Shown: piece by piece, positions 61,903 through 64,000 of the stretch
How the letters are laid out: the number at the start of each line of letters is the position of its first letter
How positions within the stretch are numbered: the stretch's first letter is position 1
Assembly (NCBI RefSeq): GCF_014203235.1
Contig: NZ_JACHIN010000005.1
Coordinates: forward strand, 124,001-188,000
DNA: 64,000 nt
Source: Nonomuraea endophytica
GTDB taxonomy: Bacteria; Actinomycetota; Actinomycetes; Streptosporangiales; Streptosporangiaceae
Reading direction: 5' to 3'
Made by a program: the position numbers and the translations under genes
The notes under the pieces: model-generated
Databases searched by the model: none
What the model saw: only the letters and a program-made list of their open reading frames with translations
Told to the model about the DNA's origin: nothing

Positions 61903-62215
61903 GACCTCTCCCCTCTCCGGAAAGGCCCATTACCGGAAACCCGGACAAACAACCCCAGGTTTCCGCAAAGTTCCCAAACCCTCCTACCGCCTCGGACAAC
62001 CTCCAGGGCGGTCAACCCTGAGGGCGCAACGCGTGGGTGGACCTGCGCCTGGGTGGGACCCGTGCGGAGGGACGCGGCGTGGAGAGCGACGCCTGTGCGC
62101 GATCCGGGCGACGCGTAGGCGCGCGGAGAGCGACGCGCGGGGGACGCGCCGAAAGACGCGGGTCGGCGGACACGCCTGGAGGGTTGGGCGACGTGTGGAG
62201 GGCGGTGTGGGAGTG
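61903..62215. other. 313-bp intergenic region upstream of the Clp gene
   Basis: The part nearest the Clp gene contains the 8-bp inverted repeat at 61934-61965. The remainder (61985-62210) is rich in repeated GACGCG and GAGAGCGACGC motifs with no gene. No CIRCE or HAIR element is visible. Confidence 0.55.
61934..61965. promoter_or_regulatory. CGGAAACC-N16-GGTTTCCG inverted repeat in the Clp promoter region
   Basis: A perfect 8-bp inverted repeat with a 16-bp spacer lies 32-63 bp upstream of the Clp start. It could be an operator. It also resembles an ECF-type promoter of the SigR kind on either strand (GGAAA with GTT at roughly 18-19 bp), which would fit thiol or protein-stress control, but the match is loose. 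Confidence 0.4.
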
Positions 62216-62863
62216 TTAGTGGATGTAGCGGGCGCAGGCTTCGTGGATGGGGACCGGGCCGGAGATCAGCTCCAGCGTGTCGCCCACCCCCGCACCCGAG
62301 CGCAGCAGTTCGGCCACCACCGCGGCCACGTCGGAGCGCGGCACCGACCCGCCCGGCACCGACGGCTCCAGCAGGACCGAGCCGGTCGGGTCGGAGTTGG
62401 TCAGGCGGCCGGGGCGCAGGATGGTCCAGGCCAGGTCGCGGGCGCGCAGGTCGTCTTCGGCCGCCGTCTTGGCGGTGATGTAGGCGGCCCACACCTCACC
62501 GCGTGACAGGTCGGGCGGCGAACCGGCGCCCATCGAGGAGATCTGGACGATCCGGCGCACGCCCGCCCGCTCGCACGCCTCGGCCAGCAGCACAGCGGCG
62601 CCCCGGTCCACGGTGTCCTTGCGGGCCGCCCCGCTGTTCGGCCCGGCGCCGGCGGCGAAGACGGCGGCGTCGGCGCCCGCCAGGAGCGAGGTGACCTCCT
62701 CCACCGACGCGTGTTCCAGGTCGCACACGATGGCGGAGCCGCCGGCGGCCTCCACGTCGGCGACGTGATCGGGGTTGCGGACCAGCCCGACCGCGTCCTT
62801 GCCCATCAGCGCCGCGAGCCGCAGCGCGATCTGACCGTGTCCACCCGCGATGATGGTTCGCAT
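62216..62863 (-). CDS. Atypical SDR / NAD(P)-binding protein
   Basis: The 215-residue protein has the Rossmann loop IIAGGHGQIALRLAALM (residues 4-20), the strand AAVFAAGAGPNSGAARKDTVDRGA and QISSMGAG, as in the NmrA-like/atypical SDR group of NAD(P)-binding sugar-nucleotide-like proteins. It has no YxxxK tetrad of the classical type (the nearest is YITAK). It may be a redox sensor or isomerase-like enzyme. The ATG at 62863 is preferred; the ATG at 62872 is an alternative. It is divergent from gnd. Confidence 0.75.
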   Translation of the reverse strand: MRTIIAGGHGQIALRLAALMGKDAVGLVRNPDHVADVEAAGGSAIVCDLEHASVEEVTSLLAGADAAVFAAGAGPNSGAARKDTVDRGAAVLLAEACERAGVRRIVQISSMGAGSPPDLSRGEVWAAYITAKTAAEDDLRARDLAWTILRPGRLTNSDPTGSVLLEPSVPGGSVPRSDVAAVVAELLRSGAGVGDTLELISGPVPIHEACARYIH

Positions 62864-62942
62864 ATGCCTCATGGTTGCATGGGGAATATCCCTCCGAACC
62901 CCCGGGCTTGATCGTGCGTATCACCGGCAAAGGAGCCTGAAC

Positions 62943-64000
62943 ATGGATTTGGCAGACATCGGCGTAACGGGCCTCGCGGTCATGGGCCGGAACCTGGCCC
63001 GCAACCTGGCCAGGAACGGGTACGCGGTGGCGGTGCACAACCGGACGGCCAGCCGTACCGACGACCTCGTGAACGAGTTCGGCGGCGAGGGGACGTTCAT
63101 ACCCGCGCACGAGGTGGCGGCGTTCGTCGCGTCGCTGAAGCGGCCGCGGCGCGCGATCATCATGGTGAAGGCCGGGGCGGGCACCGACGCGGTGATCGAG
63201 GAGCTGGCCGAGCACATGGAGCCGGGCGACATGATCGTCGACGGCGGCAACGCGCACTTCGCCGACACCCGGCGCCGCGAGGCGGCGCTGCGCGAGCGCG
63301 GCATCCACTTCGTCGGCACCGGCATCTCCGGCGGCGAGGAGGGCGCGCTGAACGGCCCGTCGATCATGCCGGGCGGCTCCGTGGAGTCGTGGGAGGCGCT
63401 CGGGCCGATCCTTCAGGACATCTCGGCCAAGGTGGACGGCGTGCCGTGTGCGGTGCACGTGGGCCCCGACGGCGCCGGGCATTTCGTGAAGATGGTGCAC
63501 AACGGCATCGAATACTCGGACATGCAGCTCATCGCCGAGTCCTACGACCTGCTGCGCCAGGCGCTCGGCGCGACCCCCGCCGAGCTGGCCGAGGTCTTCC
63601 GCGAGTGGAACAAGGGCGAGCTGGAGTCGTACCTCATCGAGATCACCGCGCAGGTGCTCGACCAGGTGGACGAGGCGACCGGCAAGCCGTTCGTGGACGT
63701 GGTGGTGGACCAGGCCGAGCAGAAGGGCACCGGCCGCTGGACCGTGCAGAGCGCCCTGGACCTGGGCGTGCCCGTGACCGGCATCGCCGAGGCGGTCTTC
63801 GCCCGCGCGCTGTCGGGCCACCCGGAGCAGCGCGCCGCCGCCCGCTCGCTTGAGGGTCCGTCGCTGTCGGGCGTGGGGGGCCGCGAGCTCATCGAGGATG
63901 TACGGCAGGCGCTGCTGGCCTCCAAGATCGTCGCCTACGCGCAGGGCTTCGACCAGATCGCCGCCGCCTCCAAGGAGTACGGCTGGGACGTCGACCCCGG
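62943..64000 (+). CDS. gnd: 6-phosphogluconate dehydrogenase, decarboxylating (3'-truncated)
   Basis: The first 352 residues are visible and the gene runs off the window. It has the NADP-binding loop GVTGLAVMGRNLARNLA (residues 7-23), the substrate-binding DGGNAHFADT and GTGISGGEEGALNGPSIMPGG, and the catalytic Lys region GAGHFVKMVHNGIEYSDMQL. It converts 6-phosphogluconate to ribulose-5-phosphate in the pentose phosphate pathway. The ATG at 62943 has a strong AAAGGAG ribosome binding site. The full family length is about 470-480 residues, so about 120 residues lie beyond the window. Confidence 0.95.
   Translation, partial: MDLADIGVTGLAVMGRNLARNLARNGYAVAVHNRTASRTDDLVNEFGGEGTFIPAHEVAAFVASLKRPRRAIIMVKAGAGTDAVIEELAEHMEPGDMIVDGGNAHFADTRRREAALRERGIHFVGTGISGGEEGALNGPSIMPGGSVESWEALGPILQDISAKVDGVPCAVHVGPDGAGHFVKMVHNGIEYSDMQLIAESYDLLRQALGATPAELAEVFREWNKGELESYLIEITAQVLDQVDEATGKPFVDVVVDQAEQKGTGRWTVQSALDLGVPVTGIAEAVFARALSGHPEQRAAARSLEGPSLSGVGGRELIEDVRQALLASKIVAYAQGFDQIAAASKEYGWDVDP

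Noticed and set aside
59914-62118. 734-residue open frame antisense to the Clp ATPase gene
   Set aside because: Composition is Gly/Val/Asp/Leu repeats typical of an antisense frame in GC-rich DNA; the sense gene is unmistakable.

Overview
The window is very GC-rich, has many GTG starts, 4-nt ATGA/GTGA gene overlaps and several apparently leaderless promoters. Its gene content (tandem-GNAT MshD-like protein, GPP34 protein, SCO0854-type RING protein, formylglycine-generating enzyme, many TetR regulators) points to a filamentous actinobacterium, most likely Streptosporangiaceae (for example Nonomuraea). That placement is an inference from style and content; no rRNA or tRNA is present to confirm it. 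I see no prophage, CRISPR array or insertion sequence.

0-10 kb: the end of a carboxymuconolactone decarboxylase-family gene, a DUF3311 + SSS monocarboxylate symporter pair, and a divergent trio (DUF6285 / acyl-CoA dehydrogenase / APH-type kinase) that resembles the LvaABC module for 4-hydroxyacyl-CoA catabolism and shares a 36-bp near-palindromic operator. Then an ABC-2 exporter, a TetR operon, a methyltransferase and a GH3 glycosidase with an operator on its -10 box. 10.3-14.9 kb: a tightly coupled four-gene operon encoding a coiled-coil protein, a Cas4/RecB-like nuclease with a Cys cluster, an unknown protein and an SF1 helicase. I know no named system with this composition.

15-34 kb: mostly ordinary genes (GNAT, STAS and ATPase regulators, DHA2 pump with its TetR and operator, Ppx/GppA, an FGE + MurG-like pair, a two-component system, SDR, EamA and PrpE-like genes, an APC permease), plus three tandem paralogues of an unnamed membrane/coiled-coil family (22.3-25.2 kb).

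34.7-50.3 kb: the most distinctive region. A RING-finger/TerD-like protein is coupled to two RlaP-type nucleotidyltransferases. Converging on it is an 11.6-kb five-gene operon: a DUF4132-like protein, a 1494-residue protein, a MoxR AAA+ ATPase, a DUF5682-VWA fusion and a SWIM zinc-finger protein. The second operon matches the Escherichia coli yehI-yehL-yehM-yehP-yehQ neighbourhood, with YehM and YehP fused. Together these look like a stress, RNA-repair or conflict island.

50-64 kb: GNATs, methyltransferases, peptide deformylase, an amino-acid permease followed by an internally deleted GNAT, a large 18-bp tandem-repeat array, GPP34, MmcQ/YjbR, a serine-hydrolase lipoprotein, a Clp/ClpB-like ATPase, an NAD(P)-binding protein and the start of 6-phosphogluconate dehydrogenase. 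An 87-88-bp dispersed repeat occurs in three intergenic regions (32.5, 51.8 and 57.7 kb), each time with the same end facing the 3' end of a gene.
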